From positions 1-49,994 of the forward strand of contig CACYJU010000015.1 of assembly GCA_902774845.1 (NCBI GenBank): a stretch of DNA of 49,994 bases. The letters run 5' to 3'. Positions within the stretch are counted from its first letter, which is position 1. Every line of letters begins with the position of its first letter. This document shows, in pieces, positions 1-7,603 of this stretch. A program made the position numbers and the translations under genes. Below the pieces are notes generated by a model. It was not told the DNA's origin. It worked only from the letters and a program-made list of their open reading frames with translations, and did no database searches. The DNA is from an uncultured Bacteroidota bacterium. GTDB lineage: Bacteria > Bacteroidota > Bacteroidia > Bacteroidales > P3.

Positions 1-2
1 TC

Positions 3-545
3 TTCATGCCTTACATCCGCGAGGCCTTGAACGTCGAGGACGTGATGTTCGCTTCGCCCGACCTGGGTGGTAGCCGTCGCGCCGGCATGTACGCCAAGAC
101 CATGGGCAACAGCTTCGTGATGTGCTACAAGCACCGCAACAAACCCAACGAGATTGGCGAGATGCGCCTTATCGGTGATGTGGAAGGCAAGGACGTCATC
201 CTGCTCGACGACATTATCGACACCGGCTCCACCATCTGCAAGGCTGCTGAAATCATCAAGCAGAACGGCGCCAAGAGCGTCCGCGCTATGATCACCCACG
301 CTGTCCTCTCCAACGGACACAAGGGCGACGCCATCGAGAAAATCGAGAACTCCGTGCTTGAGGAGCTGGTGGTTTCCGACACCATCCCCCTGCGCCGTCA
401 GTCTCCCAAGATCCACGTGCTGCCCACCGATTGGCTCCTCGCCGAGTCCATCCGCTGCATCGTGAACTACGAGTCCATCGACAACCTCTACGAGAACACC
501 ATCCATCGTAAAGGCATCCCCCACAAACTGCACAACAACAATTAA
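3..545 (+). CDS. prs: Ribose-phosphate pyrophosphokinase, C-terminal part (cut by window edge)
   Basis: Makes PRPP from ribose 5-phosphate and ATP in the cytoplasm, feeding nucleotide, His and Trp synthesis. Only the C-terminal ~180 residues lie in the window; the frame is open to the left edge, so the ATG at 6 is internal. The PRPP-binding loop VILLDDIIDTGST is clear, as is the upstream SPDLGGSRRAG segment that matches the family's conserved SPD-GG-R-A stretch. The family is usually ~310 residues, so about 40% is missing. It reads towards rplY with a 45-bp gap and may be co-transcribed with it. The identification is secure; only the N-terminus is unknown. Confidence 0.95.
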   Translation, partial: FMPYIREALNVEDVMFASPDLGGSRRAGMYAKTMGNSFVMCYKHRNKPNEIGEMRLIGDVEGKDVILLDDIIDTGSTICKAAEIIKQNGAKSVRAMITHAVLSNGHKGDAIEKIENSVLEELVVSDTIPLRRQSPKIHVLPTDWLLAESIRCIVNYESIDNLYENTIHRKGIPHKLHNNN

Positions 546-558
546 TCGAATATTAACC

Positions 559-572
559 GAGGGGCAACCCTC
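559..572 (+). other. Small GNRA-loop hairpin in the rplY leader
   Basis: GAGGG and CCCTC pair around a GCAA tetraloop, 19 bases before the rplY start. No T-run follows, so it does not look like a terminator. It could be a processing or ribosomal-protein autoregulation element, or chance. Confidence 0.3.
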
Positions 573-590
573 ACTAAAACAAACAAAACA

Positions 591-1178
591 ATGAGAATAG
601 TATCTATGAGCGGTTCTCTTCGCGAGAACGTAGGGAAAAAAGATGCTAAGGCATTGCGCCGCGCCGACTTGGTGCCCTGCGTGATGTACGGCAAAGGCGA
701 CCAGAAAATGTTTGCTCTCAAGCAGACCGATTTCCAGCGCATCCTCTTCAACCCGGAGCCTTGCTTCGTCGAGATCGACCTGGGCGGCAACAAATTCCGC
801 GCCATGGTGAAGGACATGCAGTTCCACCCCGTGACCGACATCGTCTATCACGCTGACTTCTACGAGCTGAGCGACGACAAGCCCGTGGTGATGTCCATCC
901 CCGTGCACACCACCGGTACTTCGGCTGGCGTGATGAAGGGCGGCAAACTGGTGTACAAGCAGAAACGCCTCAAAGTGAAGGCTCTGCCCGCCAACATGCC
1001 CAGCGAGGTTCTTATCGACGTCACTCCCCTGGAGATCGGCAACCGCGTGAAGGTGCAGGATATCAAGGGCGACAACTTCGAGCTCCTCAACGTGAAGACC
1101 AGCGATGTGGTTGTTATCAGCAGCACCCGTGCCGCTGCCACCGCTGAGACTACTGAAGAGGCTCCTGCCGCTGAATAA
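591..1178 (+). CDS. rplY: 50S ribosomal protein L25 (general stress protein Ctc type)
   Basis: Binds 5S rRNA in the large ribosomal subunit. The 195-residue length shows the long form: an N-terminal L25 beta-barrel (about 1-95, with the conserved LRENVGKKDAKALRRADLVP region) and a C-terminal TL5/Ctc beta domain (about 100-180), ending in an Ala/Glu-rich tail. The first ATG is chosen because the spacing from it to the GKK-AKALR motif matches Bacteroidota homologues; an ATG five codons later would cut the first strand. An A-rich leader (AAACAAACAAAACA) precedes the start, as is usual in this phylum. A strong terminator follows at 1201. Confidence 0.96.
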   Translation: MRIVSMSGSLRENVGKKDAKALRRADLVPCVMYGKGDQKMFALKQTDFQRILFNPEPCFVEIDLGGNKFRAMVKDMQFHPVTDIVYHADFYELSDDKPVVMSIPVHTTGTSAGVMKGGKLVYKQKRLKVKALPANMPSEVLIDVTPLEIGNRVKVQDIKGDNFELLNVKTSDVVVISSTRAAATAETTEEAPAAE

Positions 1179-1200
1179 TCCCGCGACATGAATCAAGACG

Positions 1201-1240
1201 ACAATGCTTTGCAACAAACCAGTTGCAAAGCATTGTTTTA
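1201..1240 (+). terminator. Intrinsic terminator after rplY
   Basis: A perfect 14-bp inverted repeat (ACAATGCTTTGCAA, 1201-1214, with its complement at 1223-1236) closes an 8-base loop and is followed by TTTTA. It separates prs-rplY from era. Confidence 0.88.
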
Positions 1241-1258
1241 ATAATCGGAGACCAGTAA

Positions 1259-1293
1259 TTCTCAATTCTCAACTTTCAACTTTCAATTCGAAA
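1259..1293. repeat. Five-unit 7-bp degenerate array before era
   Basis: Five uninterrupted 7-bp units: TTCTCAA twice, CTTTCAA twice, then TTCGAAA. The array ends one base before the era ATG. The same 7-bp family (YTYTCAA or its complement) recurs at 13360-13387 and 25324-25349. Confidence 0.8.
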
Positions 1294-1294
1294 G

Positions 1295-2173
1295 ATGCAC
1301 AAGTCCGGCTTCGTCAATATCATCGGCAACCCCAACGTGGGCAAGTCAACCCTCATGAACGCCCTCGTCGGCGAGAACCTCTCCATCATCACCTCGAAGG
1401 CGCAGACCACCCGCCACCGCATCATGGGCATCGTCAACGGCGACGACTTCCAGATTGTCTATACCGACACCCCCGGCATCGTCAACCCGCATTACCGCCT
1501 GCACGAGTCGATGATGGGTTTTGTCAGTTCCGCCCTGCAGGACGCCGACCTCTTCCTCCTCGTCACCGAAATCGGCGAGCCGTTCAAGAACGAGCAGGTG
1601 CTGCAGAAGGTCATCCAGAGCCAGGTGCCCGTCATCTTGGTGATAAACAAGATAGACCTCTCCGACCAGGCCACCGTCGCCAACATGATAAACTACTGGC
1701 AGCGTCAGATTCCGCGAGCCACCGTCATCCCAGCCTCCGCCACCGAGCGCTTCAACATCGAGGCTATCTTCGACTGTATCCTCAAGCAGCTGCCCGAAAA
1801 CCCGCCCTACTTCCCCAAGGACGAGCTGACCGACAAGTCGATGCGCTTCTTCGTGAGCGAGATCATACGCGAGAAGCTGCTGCGCTTCTACCAGAAGGAG
1901 ATACCCTACAGCTGCGAGGTGAGCGTCGAGAGCTACGAGGAAAAGGAAGGCGTGGACAACATCTCCGCCGTCATCTACGTCGAGCGTGAGACTCAGAAGC
2001 AGATTGTCATCGGCCACAAAGGCATGGCCATCAAGAAAGTGGGCGTCGAGGCGCGCAAGGACATCGAGGCCTTCACCGGCAAGCGCTGCTTTCTGAACCT
2101 ATATGTGAAGGTATTAAAAGACTGGCGCAACAGCGACCGTGCATTGCGCCAGTTTGGGTATATCACCGAGTAG
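1295..2173 (+). CDS. era: GTPase Era
   Basis: Essential Ras-like GTPase that binds the 3' end of 16S rRNA and helps mature the 30S subunit. The G domain shows G1 GNPNVGKS (11-18), a G2 region with the typical QTTRHRIMGI, G3 DTPG (58-61) and G4 NKID (118-121). The C-terminal KH RNA-binding domain has the GHKG loop (240-243) and the conserved end NSDRALRQFGY. At 292 residues it has the normal length. Era meets the opposite-strand lipoprotein gene with only two bases between their stop codons and no visible terminator. Confidence 0.98.
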   Translation: MHKSGFVNIIGNPNVGKSTLMNALVGENLSIITSKAQTTRHRIMGIVNGDDFQIVYTDTPGIVNPHYRLHESMMGFVSSALQDADLFLLVTEIGEPFKNEQVLQKVIQSQVPVILVINKIDLSDQATVANMINYWQRQIPRATVIPASATERFNIEAIFDCILKQLPENPPYFPKDELTDKSMRFFVSEIIREKLLRFYQKEIPYSCEVSVESYEEKEGVDNISAVIYVERETQKQIVIGHKGMAIKKVGVEARKDIEAFTGKRCFLNLYVKVLKDWRNSDRALRQFGYITE

Positions 2174-2175
2174 AA

Positions 2176-2967
2176 TTATTTGTTATACTCGTAGTAGGTC
2201 TTGTAGTTGATGGTTATGATGCCGGTGGATAAGTCGTAAGCCACCGATGTCGGCCACCCCTCGTTGTCGTAGGTGTAGGTGTTGGTAATGTCGTTAATCT
2301 TCACAGCGTTGTTTTCCGATGCCCATGCGAAGGGTCTGCCGCTTTCGACTATCCCAAAGTATGGGTTGTGTTTGTTGTCGTAGGTATATGTAGTACCTAC
2401 TGTGTCAGCTTCATGGTTGGCGATTTGAGTTATGTTGTTGCCCGTCCATTCCACATCCCGGTAGGTGGTATCGGTGGTGTGTGTGCCGTACTCATCAAAT
2501 AGGTGCTGGACGTAAAGAAATCTGCACATCTTTCCTGATGCGTCGTAGCTGTAGGCGTAGTCGTGGATGAGAGTGTCGTTGTGGTAGTAGAGCGACCGCA
2601 CGACGTTTCCGTCGGTATTGTAGGAGAAGTCCGTCCGATAAGTGGCTGTTAGCGTCTGTTCGACGATACGTGTGATGTGACCGTTGGTATAAGTGTAGTT
2701 GTGGGTGCTTTTCACCGTGCTGTCGTCATCGTATATCTTCCGGGTCTTCAGCTGGTTGTCGTCCCAGATCCACTCCTGGAACAGGGTGCGGCCCTCGGTG
2801 CTTGTCGTGTCACCGTTCATGATTGTCGTGTGCTGCAGATAGATTTTCTCGATGTGCTTGCCGACTTCGGTGTCGGTATTGTTGTTGTCGGTTTGATCGT
2901 CTTTCTTGCAGCCAGCGGTAGCCATCAGCATCACAGCGCCAGCCAGGATTAATAGTGTACGTTTCAT
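2176..2967 (-). CDS. Lipoprotein with YD/RHS-like repeats
   Basis: Predicted lipoprotein of 263 residues. The start at 2967 begins a classic signal (MKRTLLILAGAVMLMATAGC) with the lipobox ending at Cys20, followed by KKDD and an Asn/Asp/Thr-rich spacer. The frame stays open upstream, but that extension is low-complexity intergenic sequence. The mature part repeats short beta-strand units of the kind YNTDGNV, YDASGKM, YDNKHN and YDNEGWP, as in YD-repeat and DUF4595-like Bacteroidota lipoproteins. Its function is unknown; a surface or periplasmic binding role is a guess. A -7 box lies just upstream. Confidence 0.8.
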   Translation of the reverse strand: MKRTLLILAGAVMLMATAGCKKDDQTDNNNTDTEVGKHIEKIYLQHTTIMNGDTTSTEGRTLFQEWIWDDNQLKTRKIYDDDSTVKSTHNYTYTNGHITRIVEQTLTATYRTDFSYNTDGNVVRSLYYHNDTLIHDYAYSYDASGKMCRFLYVQHLFDEYGTHTTDTTYRDVEWTGNNITQIANHEADTVGTTYTYDNKHNPYFGIVESGRPFAWASENNAVKINDITNTYTYDNEGWPTSVAYDLSTGIITINYKTYYEYNK

Positions 2968-2991
2968 CTTGTTGTGTTTAGAATTTTGCTG

Positions 2992-2999
2992 CAAAGGTA
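2992..2999 (-). promoter_or_regulatory. Bacteroidota -7 promoter box for the YD lipoprotein
   Basis: On the minus strand this reads TACCTTTG, matching TAnnTTTG, 24 bases before the chosen start at 2967. It supports that start over the longer frame. No clear -33 TTTG box was found. Confidence 0.6.
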
Positions 3000-3153
3000 C
3001 GACAAAAAATCGAAACGGCTTTTTTCCGCTGCCCCGCGACGCCGTCTCGCGACATTGCAAAACCGTTTCGCCGAAATATTTCATTTCCGCACATATATGC
3101 AAGGTAAAATTGTAAAACTGTGACTGCTTGAAAATCAGGTAAAACGAAGAAAT

Positions 3154-3177
3154 TTTGTTTGTTTGTTTGTTTGTTTG
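3154..3177 (+). repeat. (TTTG)6 tetranucleotide repeat over the -33 region
   Basis: Six perfect TTTG units end three bases before the -7 box at 3181. The unit at 3158-3161 sits 19 bases before the -7 box, where the Bacteroidota -33 TTTG is expected, so the tract itself supplies that element. Confidence 0.85.
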
Positions 3178-3180
3178 TCG

Positions 3181-3188
3181 TAAATTTG
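3181..3188 (+). promoter_or_regulatory. Bacteroidota promoter for the small membrane protein
   Basis: TAAATTTG matches TAnnTTTG, with a TTTG -33 element 19 bases upstream inside the tetranucleotide tract. It lies 61 bases before the start at 3250. Confidence 0.65.
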
Positions 3189-3249
3189 CAACGACAAATG
3201 CGAAGTCCTCACGCATTCTTTGAGGATAAAATCAAAAATCAAACATACT

Positions 3250-3627
3250 ATGAAGAAACAAGCTCTTCTCGAAATCTGTCTCGGCGTGGTAGGCCTTATC
3301 CTTTGGGTAGTGTATGCGCTTGGCGGTATTGAACTTCTTTTCTGGGTTGTCGTGCCGATGGTTCTGGTTGGCTTTGTGGGTATTCTATTTTGGTATAACC
3401 GTAAGGAGTTTGCGGTTCCCGAGGATTTCAAGCCCGCGTTCAAGAAGAACAACATCATCGCGTTGGTGTTAGCATTGGTGATTGCCGTCATCGCTTACCT
3501 TTCCATCAACCCATCCGTCGTGGTCAACGGTTGGGATTTATGGGTTTATTTCGTTGTGTATGCGTTCTCGTTCTGCCACGGCGCGGGATTGTTTGTCGCA
3601 TACAACAAGTACCTCAAGAAGAAGTAA
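3250..3627 (+). CDS. Small multi-pass membrane protein, unknown function
   Basis: I do not recognise a family. The start at 3250 (MKKQALLE) is preferred over an in-frame ATG at 3220, giving 125 residues. There are about four hydrophobic segments: ~6-24, ~26-45, ~66-86 and ~96-114. The loop between the second and third is charged (WYNRKEFAVPEDFKPAFKKN), and the protein ends in YLKKK, which suggests a cytoplasmic C-terminus. It has its own promoter and terminator, so it looks like a single-gene unit diverging from the YD lipoprotein. Confidence 0.65.
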   Translation: MKKQALLEICLGVVGLILWVVYALGGIELLFWVVVPMVLVGFVGILFWYNRKEFAVPEDFKPAFKKNNIIALVLALVIAVIAYLSINPSVVVNGWDLWVYFVVYAFSFCHGAGLFVAYNKYLKKK

Positions 3628-3648
3628 GCCTATGGGCATCACAAATAA

Positions 3649-3677
3649 AAGCGGGGTCGTACGGCTCCGTTTTTTTA
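3649..3677 (+). terminator. Intrinsic terminator after the small membrane protein
   Basis: AAGCGGGGTC (3649-3658) pairs with GGCTCCGTTT around a GTAC loop, using some G-U pairs, and is followed by a T-run. Confidence 0.75.
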
Positions 3678-3714
3678 TGTCCTGATGACGGTTAAACCAA
3701 GTTGCGTCGATCAC

Positions 3715-3738
3715 TAACACATTCACGCAATCACACTT
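3715..3738. repeat. 8-bp family array at the end of uvrA
   Basis: Units TAACACAT, TCACGCAA and TCACACTT in exact 8-bp phase. The array overlaps the uvrA stop codon at 3731-3733. It belongs to the dispersed TCAAGCAT-like family. Confidence 0.6.
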
Positions 3739-6562
3739 TGGCACATTCCTCCAGTTCCTCTTTCAGATACTGGCCGGTGAAGTTGTCCTTTTGTTTGGCA
3801 ATGGCTTCGGGTGTGCCGGCGAAGACTATCTCGCCGCCTTTCTTGCCGCCGTCGGGGCCGAGGTCGATGATCCAGTCGGCCACCTTTATCACGTCCATGT
3901 TGTGCTCGATGACCAGCACGCTGTTGCCGCGATCGACGAGCCGTTGCAGCACGTCGAGCAGCACACGTATGTCGTCGAAGTGAAGTCCCGTGGTGGGTTC
4001 GTCCAATATATATAATGTGTTGCCGGTTTCGGGCTTGGCGAGTTCGGTGGCGAGCTTGATGCGCTGCGCCTCGCCGCCCGAGAGGGTTGTGGCCGACTGG
4101 CCGAGGGTGATGTAGCCAAGTCCCACCTCCTCGATGGTCTTCAGCTTGCGGTGTATCTTGGGTAGCGGCTCGAAGAACTCCACCGCGTCGTGGATGGTCA
4201 TCTCCAGCACGTCGGCTATGCTCTTGCCTTTGTAGCGTATCTCGAGGGTCTCGCGGTTGTAGCGCTTGCCGTTGCACATCTCGCAGTTGACATAGACGTC
4301 GGGCAGGAAGTTCATCTCGATGGTGCGCACGCCGGCGCCCTTGCAGTGTTCGCAGCGTCCGCCGCTGACGTTGAACGAGAAGCGTCCGGGCTTGTAGCCA
4401 CGTATCCTTGCGCTGGGCAGGCCGGCGAAGAGCTGGCGTATCTCGTCGAACACGCCCACGTAGGTGGCGGGGTTGCTGCGAGGGCTCCGTCCGATGGGCG
4501 ACTGGTCGATCTCGATGACTTTGTCGATGTTCTCGATGCCGTAAATCGCACGGTAGGGTAGGGGACGTGCCTGCGAGTGGTGGAAATACTGGCTCAGTAT
4601 GGGGTGTAGCGTCGAGTTGATAAGCGACGACTTGCCGCTGCCGCTCACACCCGTTACGCAGACGAAGCGTCCCAGCGGCAGGTCGAAGGTGACGTCCTTC
4701 AGGTTGTTGCCCGTCGCGCCTTCGAGCACGATATGCTTGCACTCATCCATCGGACGGCGTTTGGGGATGACGATGTCCTTGGTTCGTCTTAGATAATCAA
4801 GAGTGAGGGTCTTTGTTTTTCCGTTGCGTAGTTCTTCCTGCGTTCCGGCGAAGATGACTTTGCCGCCGTGTACACCTGCTCCAGGTCCGATATCAACCAC
4901 GTAGTCGGCGCTGAGTATCATGTCGCGGTCGTGTTCCACCACGATGACGCTGTTGCCGATGTCGCGCAGCTCTTTGAGCGCGTTGATGAGCTTGCGGTTG
5001 TCGCGCTGGTGCAATCCTATGGAGGGTTCGTCGAGGATGTATAGCACGTTCACCAGCCGAGCTCCAATCTGCGTGGCGAGCCTTATGCGCTGGCTCTCGC
5101 CGCCCGAGAGGGTCTTCGAGGCGCGGTTCATCGAGAGGTAGCCGATGCCCACGTCAATCATGAACTTGGTGCGTGTCGCAATCTCACGTATTATCTCGTG
5201 CGCTATGGCTTTCTTGTGCCCGTCGAGTTTCGCCTCCAGTGTGGTCGCCCAGTCGTAGAGCTCGTAGAGGTCCATGTTCGCCACCTCGCCTATGTTCTTG
5301 CCGTCGATGTGGAAGCAGAGCGACTCCTCTTTCAGCCGCAGGCCTTGACATTCGGGACAGGTGGTGAGGTTCATGAAGCTGTTGGCCCACTTCTGCAGGC
5401 CTGCCGAGGTCTCGTCGGCCGCCAGCTCCTGTATGTAGTTCACCAACCCCTGGAAACCCATCGTGCCGTCGCTCATGCCGCTGTAGTCGCTGGTGCCGTA
5501 GAGTATGGCGTTCAGCGCTTCGGCGGGGAAGTCCTTCAGAGGGTCGTCGATGGTGAAGCCATAGCTGCGTCCCAAGGTCTCGAGCTGGCGGTAGAAGTAG
5601 TTGGTGGGGCTGTATTTGCCGATGACTTCGAAAGCCCCCTCGCGGATGCTCTTGCTGTCGTCGGGTATGATCTTCTTGAGGTCAATCTCGGTCACCTCGC
5701 CCAAGCCGTTGCAGCGCGGGCAGGCGCCGTAGGGCGAGTTGAACGAGAAGGTGTTGGGTTCGGGTTCGGGGAACGACTCGCCAGTGTCGGTGTCCATCAG
5801 CAGGCGGCTGAGGTAGCGCACCTGTTCTTTGGTGCCCTGCTTGGTGAGCAGCATCATCACGCCCTTGCCCTGCTTGAAGGCGGTCTTCACTGCCTCGCGC
5901 AGGCGGGTTTCGCCACGTTCGTTCACACGCAGGCGGTCGATGACCAGCTCGATGTCGTGAATCTTGTAGCGATCGACCTGCATGTTGTAGGTGAGCTCCT
6001 TTATCTCGCCATCGACACGCACCCGCAGGAATCCTTTCTTCGCCACATGTGTGAACAGCTCGCGGTAGTGACCCTTGCGGCGGCGTACCAGCGGGGCGAG
6101 GATGATGATTTCCTGCTCGGCGTAGTCGTTGTGTATGATGTCGAGTATCTGCTCTTCGGTGAGCTTCACCATCTTCTTGCCCGACGTGGGCGAGTAGGCG
6201 TCGGCGATGCGGGCATAGAGCAGTCGCACGAAGTCGTAAATCTCGGTGACGGTGCCCACCGTCGAGCGCGGGTTCTTGTTGGTGGTCTTCTGCTCGATGG
6301 AGATGACGGGGCTTAGGCCGTTGATGCGGTCAACGTCGGGACGCTCCATGTTGCCGATGAAGTTGCGGGCGTAGGCAGAGAAGGTCTCCATATAGCGGCG
6401 TTGCCCTTCGGCGTAGATGGTGTCGAACGCCAGCGACGACTTGCCGCTGCCGCTCAAGCCGGTGAACACCACCAGCTCGTTGCGTGGAATCGTGATGTCG
6501 ATGTTCTGCAGGTTGTGAACCCGCGCTCCGAGCACCTCAAGTATGGATTTCGATTCCTTCAT
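3731..6562 (-). CDS. uvrA: Excinuclease ABC subunit A (first of two UvrA proteins)
   Basis: Damage-sensing ATPase of nucleotide excision repair; a UvrA dimer delivers UvrB to DNA lesions. At 943 residues it has the full family layout: Walker A GLSGSGKS (35-42), the UvrB-interaction region, CPRCNGLG and CPECQGL zinc motifs, LSGGESQR with LDEPSIGLHQRD, then the second half with GVSGSGKSS, the C-terminal zinc finger (CEHCKGAG...CEMCNGKRY), LSGGEAQR and LDEPTTGLH. It is the last gene of the bamD-rpoZ-coaBC-mltD-uvrA run, 36 bp behind mltD. A second, clearly different copy lies at 41640-44522. Both keep all nucleotide-binding motifs, so both should be active. Confidence 0.97.
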   Translation of the reverse strand: MKESKSILEVLGARVHNLQNIDITIPRNELVVFTGLSGSGKSSLAFDTIYAEGQRRYMETFSAYARNFIGNMERPDVDRINGLSPVISIEQKTTNKNPRSTVGTVTEIYDFVRLLYARIADAYSPTSGKKMVKLTEEQILDIIHNDYAEQEIIILAPLVRRRKGHYRELFTHVAKKGFLRVRVDGEIKELTYNMQVDRYKIHDIELVIDRLRVNERGETRLREAVKTAFKQGKGVMMLLTKQGTKEQVRYLSRLLMDTDTGESFPEPEPNTFSFNSPYGACPRCNGLGEVTEIDLKKIIPDDSKSIREGAFEVIGKYSPTNYFYRQLETLGRSYGFTIDDPLKDFPAEALNAILYGTSDYSGMSDGTMGFQGLVNYIQELAADETSAGLQKWANSFMNLTTCPECQGLRLKEESLCFHIDGKNIGEVANMDLYELYDWATTLEAKLDGHKKAIAHEIIREIATRTKFMIDVGIGYLSMNRASKTLSGGESQRIRLATQIGARLVNVLYILDEPSIGLHQRDNRKLINALKELRDIGNSVIVVEHDRDMILSADYVVDIGPGAGVHGGKVIFAGTQEELRNGKTKTLTLDYLRRTKDIVIPKRRPMDECKHIVLEGATGNNLKDVTFDLPLGRFVCVTGVSGSGKSSLINSTLHPILSQYFHHSQARPLPYRAIYGIENIDKVIEIDQSPIGRSPRSNPATYVGVFDEIRQLFAGLPSARIRGYKPGRFSFNVSGGRCEHCKGAGVRTIEMNFLPDVYVNCEMCNGKRYNRETLEIRYKGKSIADVLEMTIHDAVEFFEPLPKIHRKLKTIEEVGLGYITLGQSATTLSGGEAQRIKLATELAKPETGNTLYILDEPTTGLHFDDIRVLLDVLQRLVDRGNSVLVIEHNMDVIKVADWIIDLGPDGGKKGGEIVFAGTPEAIAKQKDNFTGQYLKEELEECAKV

Positions 6563-6565
6563 TTG

Positions 6566-6593
6566 TGTGACCTGTGATTTGTGACCTGTGACT
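6566..6593. repeat. 7-bp array between mltD and uvrA
   Basis: Four units in exact 7-bp phase: TGTGACC, TGTGATT, TGTGACC and TGTGACT. It fills most of the 36-bp spacer. Confidence 0.8.
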
Positions 6594-6598
6594 GCTAA

Positions 6599-7585
6599 TT
6601 ACTGTCTTGTCACCACCGCTGTCGATTTGTTCTCGTCCTTCATTATGGCTTTCAGGCTCAAACCGTCCTTGGTTGGTATGCGCACGGTGTAGCTCTTGTT
6701 GGCTTTGTTCAGTATCTTGTCGTTGTTCAGCCAGGGGTTCAGCTCGCGCAGCATCTTGTATGAGGTGCAGTTCTTCTTGGCAAACTCGTAGAGGTCGATG
6801 TTCTGTCCGCTGAGCGTTGTGGTGGTGTAGGGAATGGTGGGGTAGAGGTCGCATTTGCGCAGCTGGAAGCCGTAATCCTGTGGGTGCTGCATCACCAGCT
6901 TGATGGCCACTATGCGATAGACGTAGCGAGAGGTCTCGACGTTCAGGCGGGTGTCGTAGTACGACTTCACCGACTGCTGGCTCATGCGTTTCGAAAGTCC
7001 GCCTTCGCCGCAGTTGTATGCTGCCGCTGCCGCCGACCAGCTGCCCAGGTGGTTGTAGAGGGTTTTAAGATAGCGGCAGGCGGCTTCGGTCGATGCCTCC
7101 AGGTCGTTGCGCATATCCACATCGGCGTTTATCTCAAGGCCGTAGCTCTTGCCCGTAGCCTCCATAAACTGCCAGTAGCCTTGCGCTTTCGCCGGAGAGG
7201 TGGCGTTGGTCAATCCGCTTTCGGCCACGCAGAGGTATTTCATGTCCGACGGCACACCGTTCTTTTTCAGTATCGGCTCGATGACGGGGAACACGCGGTT
7301 GGCGCGTTTCATCCACATTATCATGTTGGTGTGGCCGTACATGTTCACTATCAGCTCGCGGTCGAGGGCTTCGCGCACATAGTAGGTGTCCATCGGAAGC
7401 GCTTCGCCGCAGAAGGTGACGCTGTCGGGAATGGGTGGCGCGAAGATGTGGTAGCTGTGCTGAATTGCATGCTTGTGTATCTCGTGAGGTGGCTCTTTAT
7501 GGGTTGCGAAAATAAACAAAGTTCCGGCAATCGCAATCAGCGCGACGCCGGACAGGATGATGGAGGTTATGCTGAGTGTTTTCAA
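6599..7585 (-). CDS. Membrane-bound lytic murein transglycosylase, MltD-like
   Basis: Cleaves peptidoglycan glycan strands to 1,6-anhydromuropeptides in the periplasm. An N-terminal hydrophobic anchor spans ~5-27. The SLT/lysozyme-like domain (~100-225) has the catalytic Glu at AESGL (Glu122), then AQGYWQFM and AAAYNCGEGGL, the family 1 transglycosylase motifs. The C-terminal ~70 residues resemble one LysM-type glycan-binding repeat (YEFAKKNC...LRELNPWLN). At 328 residues it is shorter than E. coli MltD. The only possible start is TTG at 7585, because a stop lies two codons upstream. It follows coaBC by 18 bp. Confidence 0.88.
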   Translation of the reverse strand: MKTLSITSIILSGVALIAIAGTLFIFATHKEPPHEIHKHAIQHSYHIFAPPIPDSVTFCGEALPMDTYYVREALDRELIVNMYGHTNMIMWMKRANRVFPVIEPILKKNGVPSDMKYLCVAESGLTNATSPAKAQGYWQFMEATGKSYGLEINADVDMRNDLEASTEAACRYLKTLYNHLGSWSAAAAAYNCGEGGLSKRMSQQSVKSYYDTRLNVETSRYVYRIVAIKLVMQHPQDYGFQLRKCDLYPTIPYTTTTLSGQNIDLYEFAKKNCTSYKMLRELNPWLNNDKILNKANKSYTVRIPTKDGLSLKAIMKDENKSTAVVTRQ

Positions 7586-7603
7586 GTTCTATGGTTTCAG
7601 GTT

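Noticed and set aside
2176..3216. Longer version of the YD lipoprotein starting at 3216
   Set aside because: The extra N-terminus reads through the promoter box and the TTTG tract; the start at 2967 gives a textbook lipoprotein signal.
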